From Microbotryum silenes-acaulis (taxonomy: Eukaryota; Basidiomycota; Microbotryomycetes; Microbotryales; Microbotryaceae): a stretch of 64,000 bases of DNA. Location of the stretch: contig QPFY01000004.1 in NCBI GenBank assembly GCA_003665825.1, positions 434,001-498,000 of the forward strand. Direction: 5' to 3'. Both the position numbers and the translations under genes were made by a program. Below the pieces are notes generated by a model, which saw nothing but the letters and a program-made list of their open reading frames with translations, ran no database searches and was not told where the DNA came from. Shown here one piece after another: positions 1 through 11,076 of the stretch (positions are counted from its first letter, which is position 1; each line of letters opens with the position of its first letter).

Positions 1-457
1 CGAAGGATAGGGGGTGGATGAGGTGAGGTGCCGAGATGAGACTGGGTGAGGATTTAAGAGGAAAGGTTTTAGGCGGGGAGATTGAGGATGAGAGAGAATG
101 AGAGAGTTGTTGCTTGCAGGAAGGAAAGAAGCAACTTCAGAAAGGACCACTATTTATACAAATTCTGGAAAGGCTAAAGGAATATTCAAAGTTATTTTTG
201 TGGTCCGATTGGTAAGCAAATAAATAAAAGGGGTCCGCACAATGATCCAGTATCAAGGGTGGTCACGTGAACACTCGCGCGGCAATCCACAAGTCAGGTA
301 CGCGCGCCAAAGGTTCGTGCTCAGGAACAACTCGTAACACTCCTTTCCACGCGTTCGAGAGTTGACCCCGAATCCCGTCCGGCCCGGCGCGTTGCATGTA
401 TGCCTCTGGATTCTCTCCTCCCCCTCCTCACCTCGGACTTCAGTCAGCAAGACCAAG
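1..457. other. intergenic / upstream region, no gene seen
   Basis: This is the left edge of the window. The first 170 bases are purine-rich on the plus strand, which would be a CT-rich leader for a minus-strand gene lying to the left. I see no convincing coding signal. The last part is CT-rich and is probably the 5' leader of the hypothetical gene starting at 458. Confidence 0.4.
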
Positions 458-1417
458 ATGCATCTCAGTCATGAACAACACGTCAATATTCCTTCTTACC
501 CTGCGTTCGCGAACCGGCTGCAGTCCGCGTGCACGCGTCGAAGCGCCCTGAGCGACCCAAACCGCGTCCCTCTTCAAGCCGACATCATCAATCAGACCTG
601 GCTCCAGCAAAAGGACCATGATGGCTCCTCCTCGATCAGTGACCCTTGTCACCCTTGGCAACACTACCCTTCACCCGAGTCGATCACCAGTGATCTTCCG
701 CCGTTGCTGGCACCAGGCTCGACGTCAGTGTTCGGCGCCCCACCTAACGTCGCTGCGTCATCGCGCTCAGTGTCGTCCGTCATTGAACAAGGGCCCGCTT
801 CCGGCGCGGGCGCACGCGATGTCAAACACTCCTCATTGGACGGTTCCACATCCCCACCTCCAGCTCCTCACAAGCGCACCCGAACTCGCTCCTACTCCAT
901 CTCATCCGCTACTTCGACCGTCGACACCCATCGTTCGGTCAGGTCCAGTTCCTTTGGATCATCCTTCTCCGGCACCAGTACCCGCACTGGTCTGAGCACG
1001 AGCAAGTGTCGATCTTCGGCCAGCTCGCGTGCGATCTCCAAGGCGTACGAGTCACGACGATACGTCGCCGACGCATTGCGTGCTGCGATTCAATCGGGAA
1101 GGGTCAACGCTGCGACCGTTTCGAATGATACTGTTTCTCGAATCGTCGAAGATGCGCGCAAGAAGGCGGCGAAAGAAGGCTTGGCGGGGAAGCGAGCTCA
1201 GGCGCGATCAGGAGTAGGACAGGAGAGCGGTCAGCCCAAAGAGCAGGCTGAGCTGAGGGTTCGTGACAAGGTCAAGCAAGTTGTAAGGAACGCCGTCAGT
1301 GTCGAAGAAGATGGCAAGATCGAGGTCAATTGGGACGAACTGAGTACGCTCGGACAAGATGGCCGCAAGAGGAGGCGAACCAACAAGACGACAACCGTGG
1401 TGGCCGTGCCCGTCTAA
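458..1417 (+). CDS. hypothetical Ser-rich nuclear-type protein
   Basis: A single uninterrupted reading frame of 319 codons plus stop from ATG 458. The frame stays open further upstream without a good ATG context; I chose 458 because it follows a CT-rich leader. The first two thirds are low-complexity and rich in Ser, Pro and Arg, with a basic KRTRTRSYS stretch. The C-terminal third (from about residue 195) is charged and probably helical (SKAYESRRYVADALRAAI, then a Lys/Glu/Val-rich segment) and ends with a basic cluster GRKRRRTNK resembling a nuclear localisation signal. I recognise no family. It converges on LEU1, with 232 bp between the stop codons. The sustained frame and coherent C-terminal composition support a real gene; function is unknown. 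Confidence 0.6.
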   Translation: MHLSHEQHVNIPSYPAFANRLQSACTRRSALSDPNRVPLQADIINQTWLQQKDHDGSSSISDPCHPWQHYPSPESITSDLPPLLAPGSTSVFGAPPNVAASSRSVSSVIEQGPASGAGARDVKHSSLDGSTSPPPAPHKRTRTRSYSISSATSTVDTHRSVRSSSFGSSFSGTSTRTGLSTSKCRSSASSRAISKAYESRRYVADALRAAIQSGRVNAATVSNDTVSRIVEDARKKAAKEGLAGKRAQARSGVGQESGQPKEQAELRVRDKVKQVVRNAVSVEEDGKIEVNWDELSTLGQDGRKRRRTNKTTTVVAVPV

Positions 1418-1649
1418 AAGTGGAACGCTTGCTCTGGTTGGAGATGTCACTTCTGGTCGCACCTCTTTTGTACTTCTCCCCTTGTACATTTTTCTGTAGC
1501 AACATGCTTGTCGCGCATTCCAAAATCAGCATTTTTACCTCTCGCAGTTCGTCCTCGTGAGCTTTGAAGGGAGGAACGATATATTCCAATCGCATTACGA
1601 ATGAAATAACTACATAAAGAAACAAGCGTCAGCCCTGAAGCAGTTTTCG

Positions 1650-4527
1650 CTACCAGTCCAACTTGTACTTTTTGGCCGACTGCATCGGGATCTTTCCTCG
1701 GTACCCAATGCCATCCAGCCAAGGTCGTTGCTCGGATCGCTTGGCCTCAAAGGCCTTGATCGCGTCTTCGTGAGCGAGCGTCAACGAAATCTCATCGAGA
1801 CCATTAACGAGGCAGTGCTTGGTAAAGTCGTTGACCTGGAAGGGGAATTCCTCGCCATTGGGGCGGCGTACGACCTGCTTGGGAAGGTCGACCTCGATCT
1901 CCTTGCCCGCGCGAGCGTCCTCGAGCAGCTTGGCGATGTCCTCTTCAGACAAAACGACGGGAAGCGAGCCATTCTTGTACATGTTGTTGTTGAAGATATC
2001 GGCAAAACTCGAAGCGATGACGCAGCGGATGCCAAAATCGAGTAAAGCCCACGGCGCGTGCTCACGTGACGAACCGCACCCAAAGTTGCCTCCCGAGACG
2101 ACGAGAATTTTGGACTGGCGGTACCGTTCCTGGTTGAGGATAAAGTCGGGTTTCTCGGAACCGTCGTCGTTGTATCGGAGCGACGAAAAGAGAGCCGTGC
2201 CCAGACCGGTGCGCTTGATCGTCTTTAGGAAACGAGCGGGGATGATCAAATCGGTGTCGATATTGGCACGTTCAAGAGGAGCGGCGATGCCCTTGTAAAC
2301 GGTGAAAGCGGGGATGCCCGCAGCGGTACCCGCGGCGGGAGCCGAGTGCTTGGGGGCAGCATCGGACTGGGCGACACCGTCATCGGCAGCGTCGGCGGTC
2401 TGCGCCTCATTGTCGGGCTTGTCGCCCGAGGTCGGTGCGGCGACGACGACCGGTTTCGGGCTCGTTGATCGGCCGTGGGGGGCGTACTTACGAGCATCGA
2501 CAAGATGCCCAGCAATGGCAGCAGCGGCAGCCATGACGGGGGACATGAGATGCGTGCGACCACCGGGGCCTTGACGACCCTCGAAATTGCGGTTCGAAGT
2601 CGAAGCGCAGCGCTGTCCGGGCTCGAGCATGTCGGGGTTCATGCCCAAGCACATCGAGCAACCGGCCTCACGCCAATCAAACCCGGCGTCAATGAAGATG
2701 CGGTCCAAGCCTTCGGCCTGTGCCTGTGACTTGACGAGACCCGAACCGGGCACGACCATGGCGTAGACGCCCTCGGCGACCTTGCGACCCTCGGCGATGG
2801 CAGCGGCGGCGCGAAGATCCTCAATACGGGAGTTGGTGCACGAGCCGATGAAGGCGTTGGTGATGTTGATGTCCTCGATCTTCATGCCGGCCTCGAGGCC
2901 CATGTACTTGAGAGCGCGTTCGACTTGGCCGCGCTTCTCGGGGTTGGCCGCATCCTTGGGGTCGGGAACGTTGCCGGTGACGGGAGCGACGTCTTGCGGC
3001 GACGTACCCCACGAGACGGTCGGGGCGATGTCGTCGGACGAGATCTTGACGACCTTGTCCCACTTTGCGCCTTCGTCGGACTTGAGCGTTTTCCAGAAAG
3101 CAAGGGCAGCGTCCCAGTCGGCACCCTTGGGCGCCAGAGGTCGACCCTCGAGATACTTGAAGGTCTTCTCGTCAGGCGCGACCATACCCGCACGAGCACC
3201 ACCTTCGATCGACATGTTGCACAGCGTGAGACGGCCTTCAATGGACAGCGACTCGATCGTTGTACCGCAAAACTCCATGACGCTACCCGTTCCACCCGCG
3301 GTGCCGATCGTGCCGATGATGTGGAGCGCGACGTCCTTGGCCGTCACGCCGGGGGCAAGAGGGCCATCGACCTGGATGCGCATGTTCTTGGATCGCTTTT
3401 GTCCGACGGTCTGAGTCGCAAGGACGTGCTCGACCTCGGAAGTACCGATACCGAACGCAAGGGCACCGAAAGCTCCGTGGGTCGAGGTGTGCGAGTCACC
3501 GCAGACGATCGTCGCTCCGGGCAAAGTGAAACCTTGTTCGGGGCCAATGACCTGAGTGCAATGATGAAGAGCATGAGCAGGGTCAATAATCCGCGATACT
3601 AGCGTTCTGAGATTAATCCGTAGGTAGCAAACTCACGTGAACAATACCTTGTCGCTTGTCAGTCATGCTGAGGATCACGAGGAAAAAAACGGGGGTGAGG
3701 TCCATGAATCGGCAAAGTGGGCCTGAAGACGCAAGTGAGAGAGTTGCTCACCCGAAAAAGTTCAATCCCAGCTTCTTGACGTTCTCCTCGAGGGTGACGA
3801 CTTGTGTCCGAGAATCGGACCTGTAAATCGAATGAGCCGCAGTCAGCTCTTTGCTCACGAGGGTGGCCTATGCGGTGGCTGGACTGACTCCTTGATGAAC
3901 GAAGACGAGTCGGTGAATTTTTGTCGACTCGAGGTCGGGATGTTGTGGTCGACGGTGGCGAGGGTGCAGTCGATGCGGCGCACATTTCGGCCGGCGTTGC
4001 GGAGGCCTTCGAAGGCTTGTGGCGACGTCACCTCGTGAACGATGTGGCTATGGTGCGAAAGACGTCAGTCAGCAGTGCAGATCAAGGAAAACTGGTCCTG
4101 TTCGGGTTCAAGGGCATCTTGAGCCATCGCGATGACGTGTCACAGAACAAATAGCTCCTTCCAGGTGTCGAACCCGGCGCCGGCGTAGATGCCGAACTTT
4201 GGCGAGTGGACTTTTTTGTCCGCGTGGTTGAGGCACTCACCGATCAATGTAGAGGGTGGCTGTTCCGTCGTCTCCCATGCGGACGACATGTTCATCAAAG
4301 ACCTGGGGAGCGTAGTTGTAGATACTACAGATCAGCTCTGGTGCCTGAGGGAAGCAAAGTCGGGAGACCAGTCCGCTCTCCCCACGCTGAGCTGCAGCGT
4401 CATTCCTAGCCGGAGTCTCTCACCTTGTCGTAAAGCGTGCGAGGGCGAGACTGCAAGAGGTGTATATGGGTGGTCAGTACAGGTACGAGTATGGCTCGGA
4501 GTGGTTTGGACGTACTTGAGAAGCCAT
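1650..4527 (-). CDS. LEU1: 3-isopropylmalate dehydratase (isopropylmalate isomerase)
   Basis: Interconverts 2- and 3-isopropylmalate in leucine biosynthesis; a monomeric fungal [4Fe-4S] aconitase-family enzyme. Exons on the minus strand: 4527-4516, 4450-4424, 4302-4241, 4047-3889, 3820-3752, 3667-3637, 3551-1650, giving about 753 aa, close to yeast Leu1 (779). All junctions keep frame. The first exons join as [20 protein letters not shown]. The LeuC-like half carries [19 protein letters not shown] sequence (here [18 protein letters not shown]), cluster Cys in IGSCTNSR, and [11 protein letters not shown] linker rich in Ala, Asp and Pro (about residues 485-530) joins the LeuD-like swivel domain ([31 protein letters not shown]). 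The 12-nt first exon and 27-nt second exon are unusually short. Confidence 0.95.
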
Positions 4528-5044
4528 CGTGATGACAGGTGTTGCTAGGTGTGGAGGTAAAGAAGAGCAGGGAAAGCCACACGGTCGAGGTCGCACACAC
4601 GCGGTCGGCTCGGAGCTCATCTGAGCCAATCCCCGGCCGTTCATAGAGTCCGGTCTCGATCGGACTTAGCGCTCGGTCGACGCTTTCGGACTTTTCGGAC
4701 GGTTCAAACGGCGTACACGCGTTCCACACAGCCCCGCAATGGACATTTTTGGGAGGTTTAACATTCGTTTGACTCGTCCGGTCTCTGGCTTGAGTCATCC
4801 TCGTGCACAACATTGATAATTTGGAGGGTTACGAACGGCTGGCCCGCCTCAGCTTTGTGCCAGCCGCGGGATGCCGAAACACGCGACAAACGTCTCTCTT
4901 TCTTCGCATCAAGTAATTACTAATAAGGCTCATTTCCTCATTCGGGTGTATACCGCACTACCGTAAGGCTCCAATTGATAACGCGTTCTTAGCACCTCAC
5001 TGGTCGGCGCCTCGTTCGCCGGGGGGCCACCCACGATTTGACCC
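4528..5044. other. intergenic, LEU1 promoter side
   Basis: About 0.5 kb between the LEU1 start codon (minus strand) and the stop codon of the acetyltransferase gene (also minus strand). It should contain the LEU1 promoter and the 3' region of the acetyltransferase. I see no coding exon and no regulatory motif I can name with confidence. Confidence 0.5.
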
Positions 5045-6407
5045 CTATGATGCCGCCGGTGGGTCCAGCTTTTTGAGGATGCGAGCGGGCGTTCCACCGA
5101 TCACACAGTTGTCCGGAAACGTTCCCCGAACCTAAGAAAAAACGATGTAATTTGGTTCAGCTTGGACAAGTGCAGCCTAGCCGACATATCCTAAACCTGA
5201 AGTTTAAACTCCTCCCCGAGATTCAACTTACCACGGCACCAGCAGCGACCGTACATCCATTACCAATGGTGCAGGGCCCAATCAATACTGCACTCCCACC
5301 TATCCAGCAATCATCCCCCACCGTTACGGGGTAAGCCCGCTCGAGACCCGCTTGGCGTTCGGCGACGTCGACCGAGTGAGTCGCGGCGTAGACTTGAACG
5401 TTCGGAGCGACGATAACCCGTTCGCCCCACGTCACTTCGGCGCAGTCGAGGATAGTAAGTCCGAAGTTAGAGTAGAACTGGGGGTTTGTTGTGGTTTGGA
5501 ATGTGGGGGAGAAGGATATTATGAGAACGGCACAGCGGCGGGAAAGGGATGGAAGAAATCTCGGTAACCGTTCGCTCACCTCGCCCTTGAACTTGATGTT
5601 GCATCCGTAGTCGCAGTAGAAAGGAGGCCCGTAGTCGCAGTAGAAAGGAGGCTCGATAGCAATTTTCTTCATCTTTTCGAGTGGGATTTGGAACAGTTCG
5701 GCCAAAATGGACCACCGCGAGTCGGGCCCTGCGGAGTGAGGCACGAGAGCAATCATCGAGAGTCAGTCTACAACTCCAGAGTTCAGAAAGGGTATGTAAC
5801 CCCTGCAAAGAAAAGAAAACGAAGGAAGGATAGTGCCACAATCCTCACCGAAATATTTTGCGCCATTCATCCCCTTGACGTAAGTAGCAGGTGGATGGTG
5901 GTTGTAAGCCTGCGCGAGAGGTGAAGTCCAATGCCCGAGGTGGGGCCCCATCAACATCCGGCCACGACGCTCTCAACCAGGCGGCGCCGGCCAAGTTAAA
6001 ACTCATAAAGCCACATGTCGGCCCGGTACCATACACATGCAAGAGATGACGAGCCTTCAAACGTCCTTCGAGTAGACCTTGGTCTTGCATCGAATCGTAA
6101 CTGTCGGATTGGAGAGAGACTTGAGTAAGCTACTCCGGTTGAACTCGACCAAGTTGACGTGGGTTCGCGCCCCCCCCCCCCCCCACCCGGGCGAAGCACA
6201 GAGCCTTACGAGGGGGTTGTGAGATGCAGTGTGAGCCGGTACAGCACAGCAATACACAACTCACGCTTCACCAGCCAGCATTTTCTTTCTCTCGATCAAT
6301 GCCCGTTCCGCAGCGGCAGCATCTTTGGCGGAGTCCGACGAGGCGCCGGCGCTTGAATTGGACGCCGCTGGGATCTGCGTGTGAGGTTGGAGTATTTGCG
6401 GCAGCAT
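5045..6407 (-). CDS. maltose/galactoside-type sugar O-acetyltransferase
   Basis: Predicted acetyl-CoA-dependent acetyltransferase of the left-handed beta-helix NodL/LacA/MAT type. Exons on the minus strand: 6407-6265, 6100-6037, 5909-5849, 5728-5580, 5477-5232, 5131-5045, giving 249 aa with every junction in frame. The maltose-acetyltransferase N-terminal domain is seen as KKMLAGEAYD plus the helix LLEGRLKARHLLHAYN. The hexapeptide domain has IEPPFYCDYG, NIKFKGEFYSNFGLTILD, and HSVDVAERQAG with the likely catalytic His. The C-terminus has GDDCWIGGSAVLIGPCTIG and VIGGTPARILKKL. Oddity: PPFYCDYG is duplicated in tandem by a 24-bp direct repeat (5607-5654). Intron 1 contains a long C-run near 6171-6184. 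Confidence 0.9.
5607..5654. repeat. 24-bp tandem direct repeat inside the acetyltransferase exon
   Basis: Two adjacent 24-bp units, 5607-5630 and 5631-5654, differ at one base (GGCCC versus GGCTC near the end). The repeat is in frame and duplicates the eight residues PPFYCDYG in the coding strand. Confidence 0.95.
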
Positions 6408-7484
6408 TGTCGTTTGGCGAGAGGCTTGTACGGGGCCTGGGCCCTTTGGACAGGAAGGAAGTCAGAATTGATGTTAAAAAAGAGGAAAAGGATGCTGACA
6501 TCCTCCTCCCCGACCCTTGACAATTGACCGGCGGTGCCAGGTGCCACGGCCGAAGACGACGGGCGAGTTTAGCCGTTGGATTGATTGGCTTGGCACACGG
6601 CACCAGTGTGGCAGCACCGCCCGCGGAGACCACGCAGCATGAAGATTGAAGAACCGACATTCATCCTGGCACGGATAAACTTTGAAAGCCTATTGTAAGT
6701 TTGGGCCACCCCACCGTACTCTTGAAGGCGCTTAGTAGTCATTTCGCAAGCCTGTGAAGTTGGAGTCTCTTCAAATCCTTGTCGAAGTCCTCCGAATAAT
6801 GGGCAAAGATTGCACCGAAGACACCGGCCACCGGCAGACGCAGTTTACTCTCCGACCGAACAGATTACGCAAGTTTCTTGGCCTCGGCAGGTACCTCCAC
6901 AGCCAAAAACTTGGATAAGACCCTTAAATTTTGTCATCCGGTAGTCATCCAGTCGCTCCAGCGAGCTTTTCCAGCAGGCGAAGTTGATCAAAGGCTCTGG
7001 TTTTTCAAATAAGGAGCTGGTGGATAAATTGAGCAAGACATGGGAACATGTCCTGGTTGGTGGGGGTATATTTCACGCCCGATTGAAACAAGAACGCTTC
7101 CAGTGACCCGCATTGCTATAGCTCCGATTACCGAAAGAATCTCGAGTCCCGACGCACTTGCATCCCGGTCTTGCCAAATTTCGCGGAAACCTCTGCTCGC
7201 CAGCAAACGAATGAAAGAAGTGCTTGGGGATCTCGTGAGCTGCACAGCACGAGGATTTAAAAGGGGGGGAAGTACTTACTCTTCTTACTGAAGCGCGCTC
7301 GAGCGGCTTAGTGGCCTTGGGCTGCATGAGTCATGCCCCTTGAACAGGGCCTTAATCCCTCGGAAGCCGTTCTCGGAGCTTTTGACGTGGATTTGTCGGA
7401 TACAGCGCAAAGGTGGCTTCCAAAGTCCGACGTTACAAACCCAACCAGCCGAGTATATACTACGAGACCCTCATCAATCCCATC
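6408..7484. other. intergenic, about 1.1 kb, no gene seen
   Basis: Lies between the acetyltransferase start (6407) and the stop of the P-loop gene (7485). Open frames here are short, lack splice-linked partners and match nothing I know. It presumably holds the acetyltransferase promoter and the 3' flank of the P-loop gene. Confidence 0.45.
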
Positions 7485-8347
7485 CTATCCACGAAACGAA
7501 GGCGGAGGCGGTGGTGTCTGTCTCGCGAACCCAAACGAATCCAAGCTCCTCTGACCTTTCCCCGGACCAGGCTTGTAAGGCGACGAAGTCGTGGTATTCC
7601 AAGGGGAGACGATCGGGGCAGGGCCGAACGTACCATTATTCTCGACTTGTCGTTTTGCGTTGGTAGGAGCTGAAGCCCAAAGTTGAGAAAGGAGGGACTC
7701 GAGTAATTCGGGTGTGATGGCGTTCGAGGGAGGTAAAGGAGGGAGGATCATGAGGCTGTCAAAGCCTTCGTTGGGGTGGGGTTCTTGCCATTGTTTGAGA
7801 AATTGGTTCAAAAGTCGGATACCGAGTTGGGCATCTTTGATTGTGGGATGATCTTGGCGGTACATGAGACGTGATTTGCAATCCTAAGCGACGACATGAA
7901 ACCCCCCCACATCAGCAGAAGCGACCGCCACCTGAGATCCCATTTGAGCCGACTGACCTCCAAACTGGTTCCCATAACCCAAGCCCCGACTCTAACCCCT
8001 TTGAACTCCCTCGCCAATTGCACCCAAACCTTTCTCTGCGCCCGATCAAAGTTCTGCCGATCGATCAACACATTATGTCCCCTCGCCAACGCCGAACGAG
8101 CAATCGCTTCGCACGTCCTTCGATCGCCTGATTCATCTTGGTTCACTCGGACCCATTGACGACGTGTGGTGGTTGGGGGAAGAAGTTGGACGAGGGAGGC
8201 GGAAAGGGTCGATTTGCCGGATCCTATGAGGCCGCAGAGGACGATCAGTTCTTGAGGCGGGAGCGTGGGGGGGAGGTTCGGTTGGAGTGACGAGCAATGG
8301 GCACCGTTCGAGGTGATGGTTGGGATGGCAGGTGACGGACGATCCAT
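7485..8347 (-). CDS. P-loop NTPase, AAA_33 / polynucleotide-kinase-like
   Basis: Two exons, 8347-7958 and 7883-7485 (minus strand), joined in phase 0 to give 262 aa. The N-terminus is Pro/Ser-rich, followed by a Walker A motif GLIGSGKST at about residues 38-46 and a kinase-like core (WVRVNQDE, then ARGHNVLIDRQNFDRAQRK). The second exon starts DCKSRLMYRQDHPTI, where the R..HPT pattern is typical of this group of zeta-toxin/T4 PNK-like kinases. The C-terminal 60 residues are Pro/Ser/Gly-rich. I expect a small-molecule or nucleic-acid 5'-kinase, but the substrate cannot be read from sequence. An in-frame ATG further upstream would add about 40 residues; I chose 8347 because the extension is unlike the family. 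Confidence 0.8.
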
Positions 8348-8626
8348 CTTGGAAGAGTGTGTGAAGTACACTGGTGATTTGGGGAGTGACGCGGACTTGA
8401 ACGGACGTGGGCAAGAGCCAAGAGAGCAAAGTTCAAATTGAACATGCCGGCAAACTGCCCGGGCAACGGGCAAATCAGTTCGGTGCCCACTCCGACCCTA
8501 CCACTCGGAGTAGCAGCGGACAATTGACAATTTGTGTCGAGCCTTCAACAGGGGCCTAGATGTGAGAACACTTCAAGCAACTCTCTGAAAACACATAGCG
8601 ATATGTTACTGGTATTGACGGCATCG

Positions 8627-9958
8627 CTATCGCATCCCAACAGCCTTTTCGAGATCGGCAAAAGCCGACGACCGCGACGGACCATCCCGACGGCGCCTGT
8701 AGGCATCATCCTCGTCATCATCTTCCCGTCTCCTTCTCCTGTCATCATATGCACGACGTTCACAATCATCGTCCGTTCTCCTCCTGGATTCCTCGTCATA
8801 ACCATCCCTGGCCCTGCCTGCGCGACGCTCGCTGTCCCGATCCCGATCCCGATCCGAGTAAGGTTCTGCCCTCCGCCTCTCGTCTTCCTCACGACTGCTC
8901 CTATGCCCCTCCTCGATCCTCCTCTCTCCCCTCACACCATCATTTCTCCTCTCCCTCCCTTCCTTCTCACTCCTCCCCGTCGACGTGTCCTCCCCCCTTC
9001 TCTTCCCCTCCTTTCTCCTAGCCCGTTCGTCCTTGATCCTCCTCTTCTCCTCCCTCCTCTTCCTCCTCTCTTCCTTACTCTCTCCCCCATGTTTCGATTT
9101 TGAAGATTTGCGGGATTTCTTCCCCTTGGTTCGGGCTTGTTGGATGAGATAGTCCCTCATGGGGTCGTCGGGGTCGATGGAAGGGTGGGATGAATCCGAA
9201 TCGGATGCGGCTTCGTCGTCCGTATCTGCTTTCGGTGGGGCCCAGTGTCGATCTGGATGAGCAGCCAGGCTGACCAAACGCATCGAAAGAAGCTCATCAG
9301 CAATCCCCGAACGAAGCAGAGCAGAAAGCATAGAACGCATCCGTTTCGTAAACTGACCTCTGTTGTTCGCGTTCCTTCATCTTTCCCGTCTCCTCGTCCC
9401 TCTCCAATTGCTTGTAATTCAACACGTGATCGACCCTCAAAGTTCTTTCCAACACTTTTGCTCCTCCCAAGTTGTCAACGGCGAGTACGGTCGAACGTTG
9501 GTCGGCGTACATGAGGAAGGCGAACCCGCGCGGTTTTTGAGTCGCCGGGTCACGGGGCATGGATATGTCGACTATTTCACCGTATCTGTGGGAACGGGGA
9601 AGGGAGCACGTCAGTCTGGGGGGAAAGGTAGATTGTATATGTTGGTGACTTGCTGTGAGAATATGGTGATGACGTCGCCTTCAGTCAATTGGAAGGGGAG
9701 ACCGCCGACGTAGATGTAGGCCGAGTCTTTGTACTGTGAATTGTGCACAAAGGGTGCAGAGAGTCAGTTCCAATTTTACAACTTTCGAATGCTTCGCTGA
9801 CATACTTGATCATGCCATGAACCGGCCTCGCCCAAGTCGAGCTGCTTGGCATTGATGCGCTTGATCTCCTGTGCGGAAGAAGGGAGGAGAGCATACAGTT
9901 GGCATTGGCTTGTCGAGTACGTTGAGGTACAGCGTTCACTCGCCTGTATTGTGTTCAT
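8627..9958 (-). CDS. IST3: spliceosomal RRM protein IST3/RBMX2 (RES complex)
   Basis: Component of the RES complex bound to U2 snRNP, acting in pre-mRNA splicing and retention. Exons (minus strand): 9958-9944, 9868-9806, 9733-9654, 9585-9358, 9269-8627; 342 aa. The start reads [40 protein letters not shown], then [20 protein letters not shown] with RNP motifs and [20 protein letters not shown], all diagnostic of the family. The RRM spans about residues 25-110. The C-terminal 200 residues are Arg/Asp/Glu/Ser-rich, longer than yeast Ist3 and like RBMX2. Introns 1 and 3 need GC donors (CAG/GCGAGT and CA/GCAAGT); the nearest GT choices break the frame. Confidence 0.93.
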
Positions 9959-10015
9959 CCCGTTTCGACCCCAAGCGTAGGCTGATGTGAAACGGAAGAG
10001 GTCGAATTCCGGATG

Positions 10016-10068
10016 GAGCGTAACAGAGCCTAACAGAGCGTGACAGAGCGTGACAGAGCGCGACACCT
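10016..10068. repeat. short tandem repeat, ACAGAGCGTG units
   Basis: About five degenerate 10-11 bp units based on (T)AACAGAGC / GACAGAGCG follow each other just upstream of the IST3 start, in the region where its promoter should lie. Confidence 0.8.
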
Positions 10069-11017
10069 CGCCCGTCGATGTCCCACCCAGGCCCAAACTT
10101 TAGTGGCACCACTTACAGCTCGCCATACTTCTGAGTTATTCAAAGGAACTAACTGATGCTATAGCGGCGAAGGCACCTTGGGGACTCAGGAGCCCCTATT
10201 TCGAAACCAGCAGTGGTCGATTCGCAAGTCGGACGCGCTCGAGAAGGAGTTCTCACAAGTCAGCACGAGGGACCCCTTTCCTCACCATTCCAGATTTCCA
10301 GCTAGAGCGTTGGCCGGGTTGTATATACTGGATGGTTATCCAGATGACTTCCGGAGGTAAGCATGCGTGGGGGAAGAATCGGGTCCGCAGCGCCAGCATC
10401 ATGATGCGCATAGCCGAGGGGCTTCCCCGTCGAAACCATCTGAAAACGCAAGGGGTTGCGCGACGGTTTCTTGAAGCCTAGAAAAGTTGGTGAAGAGCAC
10501 AAAGAGACTCGAAGCAGATGTCTGCGTGCTAATCAGGATCTTCGCATATGCGTACTACTGGGTTCGCACTGCAGACGAGGGGCCGAAACTGCTTGCCGGT
10601 GCATACGGATGCATCGATTTGCGTCAGTTTGCCCACGCGTGTATCGGTATTCCAGAGTTTCGATTAAGATCCTACTCCAGTAAGGAGTGATTCCTACTTT
10701 ATCTCAGCCTGCTTCGAAGAGAATCGACTGAGTCCTCACTGGCCCCTGGCACGTTCCTGCCAGCTCTCCCACAGGTATTTTCATTCCGTCTCGTCCTATA
10801 CTGCCTGATGTCTCTCGTGGATTACAGTCCTCACCCTGCCACTTCTCCGCATCCAGATCGACGCAGTGCACTCGGTGGCGGGAGAAGGAAGCAGGTTTCG
10901 CACCGAAGCAGGTCGCGGGAAGTTGATTCGATCCGAGCTGCGCGAGGGTGCATAGCTGTGCAATGACCTGCAGATACGTTTGAACGAGAAAGGAACAAGT
11001 AGGCATGACTATCCACT

Positions 11018-11076
11018 GATGTACACGTGTATGCACGTGTATGCATGTGTATGCATGTGTATGCATGTGTATGCGG
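11018..11076. repeat. TGTATGCA/TGTATGCACG microsatellite
   Basis: Runs of the 8-bp unit GTGTATGC with A or G variation (ATGCACGTGTATGCATGTGT) repeat about six times. The unit is near-palindromic (ATGCAT, CACGTG). Confidence 0.85.

Noticed and set aside
1728..3602. Several plus-strand frames of 100-225 codons antisense to LEU1
   Set aside because: They mirror the LEU1 coding strand through codon bias; LEU1 motifs on the other strand are unmistakable.
4141..4200. tRNA B-box-like string (GTGTCGAACCCGG)
   Set aside because: It sits in a LEU1 intron on the wrong context, with no A box or acceptor stem pairing that I can find.
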